From contig DWXO01000047.1 of the NCBI GenBank assembly GCA_019119165.1, forward strand, positions 1 through 64,000: a DNA stretch of 64,000 nt. The letters run 5' to 3'. This DNA is from Candidatus Flavonifractor intestinigallinarum. Lineage in GTDB: Bacteria; Bacillota; Clostridia; Oscillospirales; Oscillospiraceae. This document shows positions 11,444 through 20,500 of the stretch, piece by piece. The translations under genes and the position numbers were made by a program. The notes under the pieces are model-generated. The model saw nothing but the letters and a program-made list of their open reading frames with translations, was not told the origin of the DNA and searched no databases. Positions within the stretch are counted from its first letter, which is position 1. Each line of letters begins with the position of its first letter.

Positions 11444-12550
11444 TCACCCCACCAGAGCGCCGTTTTGAATGTGGAAGGTCCGTCCCTCCCCCAGCCGGTC
11501 CAGGCTCATTTCCTCGCAGCAGGTGATGAAAACCTGGCCTCCGTTGATGCGTTTGAGGACAAATTCCTGCCGTTTATGGTCCAGCTCGCTGAGCACGTCG
11601 TCCAGCAGCAGCACCGGCCACTCCCCCGTCTCCTGGAAGAAAATTTCCCGGGAAGCCAGCTTGAGAGACAGGGCCGCCGTCCGGGTCTGGCCCTGGGAGG
11701 CAAAGGTTTTGGCGCTCACCCCGTCCAGTTCCACCATCAGATCGTCCTTGTGGGGCCCAGACAGGCACTGGCGGGCCTCCAGCTCCGCCTTCCGGTGGGA
11801 ATTCTGGTGCTGGATCAGCTGTTCCAGCAGGGTACGGGTGGGAGCCAGGGGGTCGTCAATGGTGCTCACCGTCTGATAGCCCAGCCCCAGCTCCTCCCGT
11901 CCCCCGGAGAAATCCCGGTGGATGGGGGGCGTCACCTCCCGGAGCCGCTTGATGAAGTAGGCCCGGTAGTGGATGAGCATGGCCCCGGTCTGGGCCATGC
12001 GCAGATTGAACTCGTCCAGGGTGTCCAGCAGGGAGGGATGCTCCTCCCAGTCCCGCAGAATCCGGGTCTTGTGTTCGTAAAGCCGCCGGTACTCCGCCAG
12101 CGCCTCGGCATATCTGGGCCGCAGCTGGCAGATGCAGTCGTCCAGGAACCGGCGGCGCACCGCCGCACCCTCCCGGATGAGCCACAGATCCTCGGGGCAG
12201 AAGAGCACCGTGTTGAGCACCCCCGCCAGCTCCCCGGCGGTCTTTAATTTCACGCCGTTGGAGAAGAGCTGCCGCCGCACCCCCCGGCCCAGCCGGGCCT
12301 CCAGGGTGAAGTCCCGCCCCCGGGAGAAGACCTCCGCCTTTACAAAGGCGCGGTCCACTCCCATCTGGATCAGCTCCCGGTCGTACCGGGCCCGGTGGGA
12401 GGAGGCGGTGGACAGGTAGGCGATGCCCTCCAGCAGGTTGGTCTTGCCCTGGGCGTTCTCCCCCCAGATCACATTGACGTTGGGAGAAAAGCTTCCCTCA
12501 AAGTGGAGATAATTGCGAAAAAAGTCCAGGCAGACCGATTTTACGATCAT
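11444..12550 (-). CDS. recF: DNA replication and repair protein RecF
   Basis: [22 protein letters not shown] Walker [12 protein letters not shown] Walker B. Confidence 0.95.
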   Translation of the reverse strand: MIVKSVCLDFFRNYLHFEGSFSPNVNVIWGENAQGKTNLLEGIAYLSTASSHRARYDRELIQMGVDRAFVKAEVFSRGRDFTLEARLGRGVRRQLFSNGVKLKTAGELAGVLNTVLFCPEDLWLIREGAAVRRRFLDDCICQLRPRYAEALAEYRRLYEHKTRILRDWEEHPSLLDTLDEFNLRMAQTGAMLIHYRAYFIKRLREVTPPIHRDFSGGREELGLGYQTVSTIDDPLAPTRTLLEQLIQHQNSHRKAELEARQCLSGPHKDDLMVELDGVSAKTFASQGQTRTAALSLKLASREIFFQETGEWPVLLLDDVLSELDHKRQEFVLKRINGGQVFITCCEEMSLDRLGEGRTFHIQNGALVG

Positions 12551-12759
12551 AAAACTTCCACGCGCAGGTCGTCCAGGGTGACCACGTCGCCGGGGCGCAG
12601 CTTCTTGCCCCGCATGGTACACACCTCCCCGTTGACCTGGACCTCTCCGTCCTGGATGCGCTCCTTGGCCTCCCCGCCGGTCTCCACCAGACCCTCAAAT
12701 TTCAGCAGGGATTCCAGCTTGATAAATTCCGTTGTGATTTTGGATTGAATGGTTTTCAT
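12547..12759 (-). CDS. S4-domain RNA-binding protein (YaaA/RlbA-like)
   Basis: 70 aa S4 domain upstream of recF. Confidence 0.85.
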   Translation of the reverse strand: MKTIQSKITTEFIKLESLLKFEGLVETGGEAKERIQDGEVQVNGEVCTMRGKKLRPGDVVTLDDLRVEVL

Positions 12760-13196
12760 GCCTCAGAACTTCTCCCTTCTTCGTGCAGGGATTGCAGCAA
12801 TGTCCACAGCTGGGGCAGGGCCTTTTTCAGGGCCACCGGCCGGGCCTTGGCCCGGTCGTAGAAGAAGTGGCCGGAGGTGCCCTCCGCCCGCAGCTCCCCG
12901 GTGTCCGCGTTGACCATTTTATAGGACAGCTGCATTTTGGCGGGAGACAGGGACTCCACCGCCATATGGATGGCGATTGTCTCCCCAAACCGGGTCATGG
13001 AGCGGTACTGGCAGCTCACGTCGGTGACGGCAAAGTCGATGCCCGCGTCCACCGCATTGTGGTAGCTCCAGCCGATCTGGTCCATAAAGTCGGTGCGGGC
13101 CTCCTCCATCCATAGGATATAATTTCCATGGTGGACGATGCTCATGCCGTCGGTCTCATAAAATTGAACCTTGTGCAGGTAAGGATGCAATTCCAA
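12756..13196 (-). CDS. Acyl-CoA thioesterase (4HBT hot-dog family)
   Basis: [36 protein letters not shown] start inferred from GAGGA RBS, longer ORF runs into a repeat. Confidence 0.75.
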   Translation of the reverse strand: MELHPYLHKVQFYETDGMSIVHHGNYILWMEEARTDFMDQIGWSYHNAVDAGIDFAVTDVSCQYRSMTRFGETIAIHMAVESLSPAKMQLSYKMVNADTGELRAEGTSGHFFYDRAKARPVALKKALPQLWTLLQSLHEEGRSSEA

Positions 13197-13224
13197 GATG
13201 TTTTCCTCACTTTCTGAGGGATTA

Positions 13225-13299
13225 CGGGCGGATGTGGGCATCCGCCCCTACGTCAACGTCCCCAATCTGGTTGTAGGGGCCGATGCCTTCATCGGCCCG
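13225..13299. repeat. Family D inverted pair
   Basis: GGGCGGATGTGGGCATCCGCCCCTACG...TTGTAGGGGCCGATGCCTTCATCGGCCC. Confidence 0.8.
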
Positions 13300-13321
13300 T
13301 CGATAACAGACCTCATTGCCC

Positions 13322-14434
13322 TTATTCCCCGGCCTTCAGGCGGACGGGAAGTACCATATACAGGAAATTCTCCTCCCCCTCGGTGGGCAGGATGACGCAG
13401 GGGGACACGCTGGTGGACAGCTCCAGCCGCACCTTGTCGGCGGGGGCGGCCTTGAGGGCGTCCATCAGATACTTGTTGTTGAAGCCGATCTCCAGCCCCC
13501 TGCCGTCGCCGGTGACGGGGCACTGGTCGTAGGCGTCGCCGATGGCGGTTTTGGTGGAAATTTTCATCAAACCGTCCTCAAAGACACACCGCAGAGGACA
13601 TTTCAGCTTCTCGGTGATAATGAGGGAGACGCGCTCGATGGAGGACAGCAGCGCCCGGGTCTCGCCCTCCAGGCAGATGTCGTTGCTGCGGGGGATGGCC
13701 TGGCGGTAAGCCAAAAACTCGCCCTCCAGCCGGCGGGTCACCAGCATGGTGGAGCCGGCCTTGAACATGACGTGCCGGGCGCCCTGGGTCACCGACACCG
13801 GCTCGTCGCAGTCGGTGCAAATTTTTTCCACCTCGGACAGGGCGGAGCCGGGGACCACGAAGGAGAATTCCGGGGCGCCGTCCTTCTTGTCGATGGCCTC
13901 ATGGCGGAGGGCCAGCCGGAAGCCGTCCACCGACACCACGGTGAGGCCGTTTTCGTCGGCCTCAAAGAGGGAGCCGGTGTGGACCGGGCGGCTCTCGTTG
14001 TCGCTGACGGCAAAAATGGTCTGGGAAATCATGGCTTTCAGCTTGGACTGGGACAGGGTGAGGGAGTTCTGATATTCCACCGTGGGCAGCTCGGGGAACT
14101 CCTCCGGGTCGGTGCCCAGGATGTTGAACTCACTGGGTCCACAGGTGATGTGGACCATATAGTTGTTGGTCTGGAAGGTAACGATGTCGTCGGGCAGCTT
14201 CCGGATGATCTCGCCAAACAGCCGGGCGGCCAGCACCAGGGTGCCGGTCTCGCTGATGTCGGCAGGCACGATGGTGCGGATTCCGGTGTCCAGGTTATAG
14301 CCGGTGAGCCGCAGCTCCTGACCGGCCTCCAGCAGAATGCCCTCCAGAGCGGGAATGGAGCTCTTGGGGGAGACGGCACGGGAGGCGGTGGAGATGGCGG
14401 ATTGCAGCAGTGCCTTTTCGCAGGAAAATTTCAT
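13322..14434 (-). CDS. dnaN: DNA polymerase III beta sliding clamp
   Basis: MKFSCEKALLQSAISTASRAVSPKSSIPALEGILLEA. Confidence 0.96.
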   Translation of the reverse strand: MKFSCEKALLQSAISTASRAVSPKSSIPALEGILLEAGQELRLTGYNLDTGIRTIVPADISETGTLVLAARLFGEIIRKLPDDIVTFQTNNYMVHITCGPSEFNILGTDPEEFPELPTVEYQNSLTLSQSKLKAMISQTIFAVSDNESRPVHTGSLFEADENGLTVVSVDGFRLALRHEAIDKKDGAPEFSFVVPGSALSEVEKICTDCDEPVSVTQGARHVMFKAGSTMLVTRRLEGEFLAYRQAIPRSNDICLEGETRALLSSIERVSLIITEKLKCPLRCVFEDGLMKISTKTAIGDAYDQCPVTGDGRGLEIGFNNKYLMDALKAAPADKVRLELSTSVSPCVILPTEGEENFLYMVLPVRLKAGE

Positions 14435-14439
14435 ATTTG

Positions 14440-14780
14440 TTCGTTCCTCCGTTTCGTGGGGAGAGGGAGGGCTCCCCGGGATCTCTCGCGCTCCTCCGGA
14501 GAGAGGAGGGATATAGTTCGTAATAGTAAGCCGTAGGGGAAAACATTGTGGAAAAGTGGCGAAACTCCTTGTGGCCCATGGTTCGGCCCGTCCACAGGGG
14601 GTGTGGACAAAAAAGAGGGGGTTTCCACAGGGGAAAAGGAGCAAAAAAGTTTTCCACATCCCCTTTTCCACATCTCCCCGAATGGAGGTGGAAATGTGGA
14701 AAGGAGTCTGGAAACCGGATTTCCAGTCGAAATCCAGTTTCATTCATATTTATGCAAGAATATTCAGAGGCCATTCAGCC
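14440..14780. other. oriC: Putative chromosomal replication origin (oriC)
   Basis: Cluster of TTTTCCACA / TGTGGAAAA-type DnaA boxes in the dnaA-dnaN intergenic region, with an adjacent AT-richer stretch. Confidence 0.75.
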
Positions 14781-16097
14781 TTATTCATACCGGGCGTTGA
14801 TGTTGGCGTTGATGTCCTTGATGACTTCTGCAATTTCGGGGCTCTGCTTGGTCAATTTCTCGATACGGTCGATGGAGTGCATGACGGTGGTGTGGTCCCG
14901 GTTGTCAAATTCCTTGCCGATCTCCTTCAGGGACAGGTTGGTCATGCGGCGGATCTGATACATGGCGATCTGGCGGGCCAGGGCGGTGTCCTTGGTGCGG
15001 CCCTGCCCCCGGAGGGCCTCCTCGTCGATGTTGTAGAACTTGCTGACCTCGTCAATGATGATCTCGGGCGAGGGGAGAAACTCCGCCTTGTCCTTGAACA
15101 TATCCCGGACGGCCCGGGTGACGGTGTCCACGTCCACGCTCTCCCCCATCAGCTCCTGGAAAGCCAGGATCTTGTTGACGGTGCCCTCGATCTGCCGCAC
15201 ATTGGAGGTGATGTTTTCCGCAATATACTGGAGCACGGGATCGGGCAGGTTCATGCCCCGGCGGATGGCCTTGGTCTTGATGATGGCCACTCTCGTCTCG
15301 TAGTCGGGGGGCTGGATGTCCACGGGCAGGCCCCACTCGAACCGGGTGCGCAGCCGGTCGTCCAGCCGCAGCATCTCCTTGGGGGGGCGGTCGGCGGTGA
15401 ACACGATCTGCCGCTTGGCCTCGTACAGGGTGTTGAAGGTGTGGAACATCTCCTCCTGGGTGGATTCACGGCCGGCGATAAACTGCACGTCGTCCATGAG
15501 GAACACGTCGGCGGAGCGGTATTTCTCCCGGAACTCGGGGTTGCGCCCCTCCCGGATGGCCTGGATCAGCTCGTTGGTGAAGGAATCTCCCTTGATATAC
15601 ACGATGCGGAAGTCGGGATGGGACTGGTGGATCTTGTGGGCGATGGCGTAGAGCAGGTGGGTCTTACCCAGGCCGGACTCGCCGTAGATGAACAGGGGGT
15701 TGTAGGTCTGGGCGGGCTGTTCCGCCACCGCCAGGGCGGCGGCGTGGGCGAACTTGTTGGAGGCGCCCACCACGAAGCGCTCGAAGGTGTACTCCTCGGT
15801 GCCCGGGAGGAACAGATCGTCGTTTTTCTTCTTGCCGTAGCCCTCCAGCTCCCCCTCCCCCAGCACCACCACCTCAAAGTCGGAGGAAAACAGCTCATGG
15901 AGGGCCTTCTGGATGTTGGGGATGTAGCGGGAGTTGATGATGTCCCGCTTGAAGTTGGTGGGGGTGTGGAGCACAAACCGGTTGGACTCCAGCGCCACGG
16001 GGGTGGCGTCGTCAAACCAGGTGTTGATGGCGGTGGCTGTCATTTCCCCCTCCATCAGAGAGAGGACCTTGGCCCAGAGATCGGCCGGTAGATTCAC
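14781..16097 (-). CDS. dnaA: Chromosomal replication initiator DnaA
   Basis: NPLFIYGESGLGKTHLLYAIAHKI; C-terminal DnaA-box binding FDNRDHTTVMHSIDRIEKL. Confidence 0.97.
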   Translation of the reverse strand: MNLPADLWAKVLSLMEGEMTATAINTWFDDATPVALESNRFVLHTPTNFKRDIINSRYIPNIQKALHELFSSDFEVVVLGEGELEGYGKKKNDDLFLPGTEEYTFERFVVGASNKFAHAAALAVAEQPAQTYNPLFIYGESGLGKTHLLYAIAHKIHQSHPDFRIVYIKGDSFTNELIQAIREGRNPEFREKYRSADVFLMDDVQFIAGRESTQEEMFHTFNTLYEAKRQIVFTADRPPKEMLRLDDRLRTRFEWGLPVDIQPPDYETRVAIIKTKAIRRGMNLPDPVLQYIAENITSNVRQIEGTVNKILAFQELMGESVDVDTVTRAVRDMFKDKAEFLPSPEIIIDEVSKFYNIDEEALRGQGRTKDTALARQIAMYQIRRMTNLSLKEIGKEFDNRDHTTVMHSIDRIEKLTKQSPEIAEVIKDINANINARYE

Positions 16098-16475
16098 GGA
16101 AAGACCACCTCTTTTGTAGAATGGATGGCCGCTGCGGGCGCAGCAAAACAAGACCTTGAAAGCAAAGGCTCTCAAGACCTGGACGGTGGTGCTGCCGCCG
16201 GCGGCGGGCGTACAAATAATTTAACGAATAACATTATAGCAAATCACCCTGTGGAAAGCAACGATACAATTATAAAAAGAAACTACTTTTCCACACAGAT
16301 TTCCACACAGTCTGACGGTGGAGGTTGGCCGGCCATAGGGGCCGCCTCTGCCCGGAGCCGCAAAAAGAATGGGGCGGAAGGGCTTATGCGTGGGGGTGTG
16401 TGCAACAGGGGCCACAAGATATGGTATTTTCCCGCCGGACCCGGAAAAAAACCAAAAAAGAAACCAAATTAGTGG

Positions 16476-16505
16476 TTGACAGGCCATTTTAAAATAGGCT
16501 ATAAT
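16476..16505 (+). promoter_or_regulatory. SigA-type promoter of rpmH operon
   Basis: TTGACA-N18-TATAAT. Confidence 0.8.
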
Positions 16506-16624
16506 ACCATGTGCATCATGTAAACTGGTATGGTGTAAAGCAGTTTCATTTGACGACCGCAGCCGAAAGGCTGTTGTGGTGGGCGGGGAGACCCGCTTGA
16601 TTTTTGTACAGGAGGTGTCCCAAC

Positions 16625-16759
16625 ATGGTTCGTACCTATCAGCCCAAGAAGCGCCAGCGCTCCAAGGAGCACGGGTTCCGTAAGCGTATGCGTACCGCCA
16701 ACGGCCGCAAGGTCCTGGCCCGCCGCCGCGCGAAGGGCCGCGCCCGTCTGACCCACTGA
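16625..16759 (+). CDS. rpmH: 50S ribosomal protein L34
   Basis: [44 protein letters not shown]; below the ORF-track length cutoff. Confidence 0.97.
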   Translation: MVRTYQPKKRQRSKEHGFRKRMRTANGRKVLARRRAKGRARLTH

Positions 16760-16860
16760 TGGGTCCGCAAATGGAATAGGGCATTTCATAGGGGCGGGGG
16801 AGCTTTTCCCACCGCCCCTGCGCAGCATACGGAAGTTTGGACCGGGAAAGGAGGACCGCC

Positions 16861-17208
16861 GTGGAGCACACCATATCCCTCAAGCAAAATCATGTGTTCC
16901 GCCGCCTGTACAGCAAGGGCAAAAGCGCGGTCAATCCCTGTCTTGCACTCTATTGCCGGAAGAACAACTCCCCCCGCAGCCGTCTGGGCATCACCGTGGG
17001 GGTGAAGGTGGGCAAGGCGGTGGTGCGCAACCGCACCCGCCGCCGCATCCGGGAGGCCTATCGCATCCATGAGGACCGCTTCCTGCCGGGCTACGACCTG
17101 GTGGTGGTGGCCCGGGTCCGGGCCGGCCACAGCCGGTACCGGGAGGTGGAGCGCAGCCTCCTCTCTCTGGCGGACAAGCTGGGTCTGCTCCGAAAGGGGG
17201 AGGCCTGA
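16861..17208 (+). CDS. rnpA: Ribonuclease P protein component
   Basis: [17 protein letters not shown] start. Confidence 0.92.
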   Translation: MEHTISLKQNHVFRRLYSKGKSAVNPCLALYCRKNNSPRSRLGITVGVKVGKAVVRNRTRRRIREAYRIHEDRFLPGYDLVVVARVRAGHSRYREVERSLLSLADKLGLLRKGEA

Positions 17209-17209
17209 A

Positions 17210-17428
17210 TTGAAGCGCCTTCTTCTGGCCCTCATCCGGTTTTACCGCAAGCATATCTCTCCCGCCCGTCCCCCCTGCTGCCGTTTCATTCCCACCTGCT
17301 CCCAGTATGCGCTGGAGGCGGTGGAGAAATACGGTGCGCTCAAGGGGGGCTTTTTGGCCATTCGCCGTATTCTCAAGTGCCAGCCCTTCCATAAGCAGGA
17401 ATCCATCGAGTACGACCCCGTGCCGTAA
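17210..17428 (+). CDS. yidD: Membrane protein insertion efficiency factor YidD
   Basis: [38 protein letters not shown] start. Confidence 0.92.
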   Translation: MKRLLLALIRFYRKHISPARPPCCRFIPTCSQYALEAVEKYGALKGGFLAIRRILKCQPFHKQESIEYDPVP

Positions 17429-17459
17429 CGGCAAGACAATGTAACTTGGAGGCGCACAA

Positions 17460-18788
17460 ATGGAAATCATCCTCACCCCCTTTGCGTGGCTGCTGAAAGC
17501 CTTTTACAGCTTCTGCGGCAGCTATGGCCTGGCTCTGGTGTTCTTTGCCCTGGTGGTCAAGGTGGTGCTCTTTCCCCTCTCCCTGAAGGGCAAGCGCAGC
17601 ATGATCCAGATGAACATTCTCCAGGGCCAGATGCAGAAGCTGCAGAAGCAGTACGGCAAGGACCGGCAGCGCTATAATCTGGAGGTTCAGAAGCTGTATC
17701 AGAAGGAGAAGATCAACCCCATGGGCGGCTGCCTGTGGTCCTTCATCCCCCTGCTCATCCTGATGATCCTCTACCCCATCATCCGCGAGCCCATCCACTA
17801 TATGATGGGCATCAACGACGCCAACTCCCTCAACGCCATTGCCCAGGCCGTGGGTTGGAGCACCCATGCCGTGGACATGGGCTGGATCAAGGAAGCCGCC
17901 GATACCTTCACCAACAGCGGCTATAACCAGCTGTATCTGGCCTCCCTCATCAACGCCGACAACCTGTCCGCGGTCCAGCAGGCGGTCACCGCCGCCGGCG
18001 GCGCGGGCGCCAACGTGTTCTCCATCAACTTCAGCCTGTTTGGTCTGGTGGACCTGTCCCAGGTGCCTCAGCTCCAGTTCTGGACCATTGCCGGCGGCTT
18101 CGGCCTGTTCCTGCTGCCGGTGATCTCCGCTGTGTCCGGCGTGCTCTTCTCCCTCATCTCCATGAAGACCAACGCCATCAACAAGCAGAGCGCCCAGGCG
18201 GCCAACAGCGGCTCCGCCAAGACCATGCTCATCATCTCCCCCCTGATCTCCCTGTGGATCGGCTTTGCCATGCCCGCCGCCCTGTGTCTCTACTGGGTGG
18301 CCAACAACCTGCTGAGCATGATCCAGGAGTTCCTGTGCAGCCGTATCCTGAAGAAGGACTACGAGGAGGCCGCCCGCAAGCAGGCCGAGCGTGAGCGCCA
18401 GGAGAAGGAAGAGGAGAAGGAGGAGCGCCGCCGCAAGGCCGAGGAGCGGGCCCGCCGCATTGAGGAAGAGAAGCTCAACCGCGGCAAGAAGAAGAAGGCC
18501 GAGAAGAAGCACGAGGACGAGGAGAAGATCCCCGGCATCGTGAAGGAGTACAGCTGCGTGGGCCTGCGTCAGTACGCCCGCGGCCGGGCCTATGATCCCT
18601 ACCGCTACAGCGAGGACGGCCCCACCTGCTACCCCGGCGAGGCCCCCATTTTCGGCAGAAAGCCGGACAAGTCCGCCCCCGTGGAGGAGGAACCCGCGCA
18701 GGAGACCCCCGCTCTGGAGGCCGTCCCCCAGGTTGACGCCTCTGCCGCTGACACCCCTGCCGCCGGTGACGGCGAAACCAAGGAATAA
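17460..18788 (+). CDS. yidC: Membrane insertase YidC/OxaI
   Basis: Position in the rpmH-rnpA-yidD-yidC-jag order; YidC TM signature; long charged C-terminal tail. Confidence 0.92.
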   Translation: MEIILTPFAWLLKAFYSFCGSYGLALVFFALVVKVVLFPLSLKGKRSMIQMNILQGQMQKLQKQYGKDRQRYNLEVQKLYQKEKINPMGGCLWSFIPLLILMILYPIIREPIHYMMGINDANSLNAIAQAVGWSTHAVDMGWIKEAADTFTNSGYNQLYLASLINADNLSAVQQAVTAAGGAGANVFSINFSLFGLVDLSQVPQLQFWTIAGGFGLFLLPVISAVSGVLFSLISMKTNAINKQSAQAANSGSAKTMLIISPLISLWIGFAMPAALCLYWVANNLLSMIQEFLCSRILKKDYEEAARKQAERERQEKEEEKEERRRKAEERARRIEEEKLNRGKKKKAEKKHEDEEKIPGIVKEYSCVGLRQYARGRAYDPYRYSEDGPTCYPGEAPIFGRKPDKSAPVEEEPAQETPALEAVPQVDASAADTPAAGDGETKE

Positions 18789-18826
18789 CGGCGCCTGCCG
18801 TTGATTCATAAGGAGAGATACCCAAA

Positions 18827-19567
18827 ATGCTGAAATGGATCGAGAGCACCGGCAAGAGCGAGGAGGCCGCCATCGAGGCCGCCCTGCAGAAGCTGGGCAT
18901 GGATCGGGACGAGGTATCTGTGGAGGTCCTGGAGCGGGCCAAGTCCGGCTTCCTGGGGATCGGCAGCTGTCCCGCCAAAGTGAAAGTAACCTACGAGGCC
19001 CCCGCCCCCGTGGAGGAAAAGGCTCCCGTTGCCCAGCCCGTTCAGGAGGAGAAGCCCGCCCCCGCTGTGGAGGCTGAGGCCCCCGCCGCCGCCCCCGCCC
19101 AGGGGGAGAAGGCTGAGCAGATTGACGCCTTCCTCACCGGCCTGCTGTCCCACATGGGGGCCCAGGCCAAGCCGGTAATCAAAATGGACGAGAACGGCAC
19201 CTACCAGGTGGAGCTGGTGGGCCAGGACCTGGGCGGCCTCATCGGCCGCCGGGGCGAGACCCTGGACGCCATCCAGCAGCTCACCGGCTATGCCGTCAAC
19301 CACGGCCAGTCCAAGCGTGTCCGCATCCATGTGGACGCCGAGGGCTACCGGGCCAAGCGGGAGGAGTCCCTCATCCGTCTGGCCCACAAGGTGGCGGGCA
19401 AGGTGGTCAAGTACCGCCGGAACGTGACCCTGGAGCCCATGAACGCCTATGAGCGCCATGTGATCCACACCGCCCTCCAGGATACCCCCGATGTGACCAC
19501 CTACTCCATCGGTACCGAGCCCAACCGCCGGACCGTGGTGGCCTACAGCCGGGGCGAGCACCGGTAA
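18827..19567 (+). CDS. jag: Jag/KhpB KH-R3H RNA-binding protein
   Basis: Jag-N domain MLKWIESTGKSEEAAIEAALQKLG; KH GLIGRRGETLDAIQQL; R3H. Confidence 0.93.
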   Translation: MLKWIESTGKSEEAAIEAALQKLGMDRDEVSVEVLERAKSGFLGIGSCPAKVKVTYEAPAPVEEKAPVAQPVQEEKPAPAVEAEAPAAAPAQGEKAEQIDAFLTGLLSHMGAQAKPVIKMDENGTYQVELVGQDLGGLIGRRGETLDAIQQLTGYAVNHGQSKRVRIHVDAEGYRAKREESLIRLAHKVAGKVVKYRRNVTLEPMNAYERHVIHTALQDTPDVTTYSIGTEPNRRTVVAYSRGEHR

Positions 19568-19574
19568 GACCTTC

Positions 19575-19599
19575 AAAAAAGTGACAAAGTCACTTTTTT
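19575..19599. terminator. Terminator after jag
   Basis: AAAAAAGTGACAAAGTCACTTTTTT. Confidence 0.8.
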
Positions 19600-19754
19600 G
19601 AGCAGGATGCAGCCCGCCGCGCGCATAATTGCTCCGCCCATGGCGAAGCAATTCCACACTTGCGGGCTGAGAAGTGTTTTCCCCGACGTACTTGTCGCCG
19701 GGGAAAACGGATTTGACTTTATTTGCGCCTGCGGGCGCAAACTCTGCGAGGCTG

Positions 19755-19788
19755 AAAGGACCCTGAGCCAATGGCTCAGGGTCCTTTT
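19755..19788 (+). terminator. Second terminator-like hairpin
   Basis: AAAGGACCCTGAGCCAATGGCTCAGGGTCCTTTT. Confidence 0.75.
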
Positions 19789-19801
19789 GCGTAAAATAAA
19801 A

Positions 19802-19848
19802 CCTTCCCCCCACAGGGGGGAAGGTGGCCCAAAGGGCCGGATGAGGGG
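19802..19848 (+). repeat. Family A repeat unit
   Basis: CCTTCCCCCCACAGGGGGGAAGGTGGCCCAAAGGGCCGGATGAGGGG. Confidence 0.9.
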
Positions 19849-19871
19849 TGCTGTGTCAAGGCAGCAGAGTC

Positions 19872-20450
19872 CTACGGGGCAGGCGTTTCCGCAGGATTCT
19901 CAATGGTGCGGATCACCTTGCAGGGATTGCCCACCGCCACCACATTGGGGGGGATGTCGTGGGTGACCACGCTGCCCGCCCCGATCACCGCTCCGCTGCC
20001 GATGGTGACGCCGGGCAGTACCGTCACGTTGCCGCCGATCCACACGTTGTCTCCCACGGTAATGGGTTTGGCAAACTCCAGGCCGCTGTTGCGGGTGGGC
20101 CAATCTACCGGATGACCGGCGGTGTAAAACCCGCAGTTGGGGGCGATGAACACGTTCTCCCCAAAGACCACCGGGGCGCAGTCCAGCACCACCAGGTTGT
20201 AGTTGGCGTAAAAATGCTCCCCCACCGTGATGTTGGAGCCATAGTCGCACTTAAAGCCGTGGTTGATGGTGAGGTGCTCCCCGGTCTTGCCCAGCAGCTC
20301 CTTCAGCAGGGCCAGCCGTTCCTCCTCCGCCCCGGGAGCCAGTCCCTCCAGCTGGTGGCACAGCTGGGCCGCCCGGGTCCGCATGGCCTGCAATTCCGGT
20401 ACTTCGGCGTTGTACAGCTCACCGGCGAGCATCTTTTCCAGTTCCGTCAT
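19872..20450 (-). CDS. Maltose/galactoside O-acetyltransferase family (LbH hexapeptide)
   Basis: MTELEKMLAGELYNAEVPEL...VWIGGNVTVLPGVTIGSGAVIGAGSVVTHDIPPN. Confidence 0.9.
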   Translation of the reverse strand: MTELEKMLAGELYNAEVPELQAMRTRAAQLCHQLEGLAPGAEEERLALLKELLGKTGEHLTINHGFKCDYGSNITVGEHFYANYNLVVLDCAPVVFGENVFIAPNCGFYTAGHPVDWPTRNSGLEFAKPITVGDNVWIGGNVTVLPGVTIGSGAVIGAGSVVTHDIPPNVVAVGNPCKVIRTIENPAETPAP

Positions 20451-20463
20451 AGCGCATACCTCC

Positions 20464-20500
20464 AAAAAACGGGCGGCCTTTTGGCCGCCCGTCCTGTTTT
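20464..20500 (-). terminator. Terminator hairpin
   Basis: AAAAAACGGGCGGCCTTTTGGCCGCCCGTCCTGTTTT. Confidence 0.75.
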
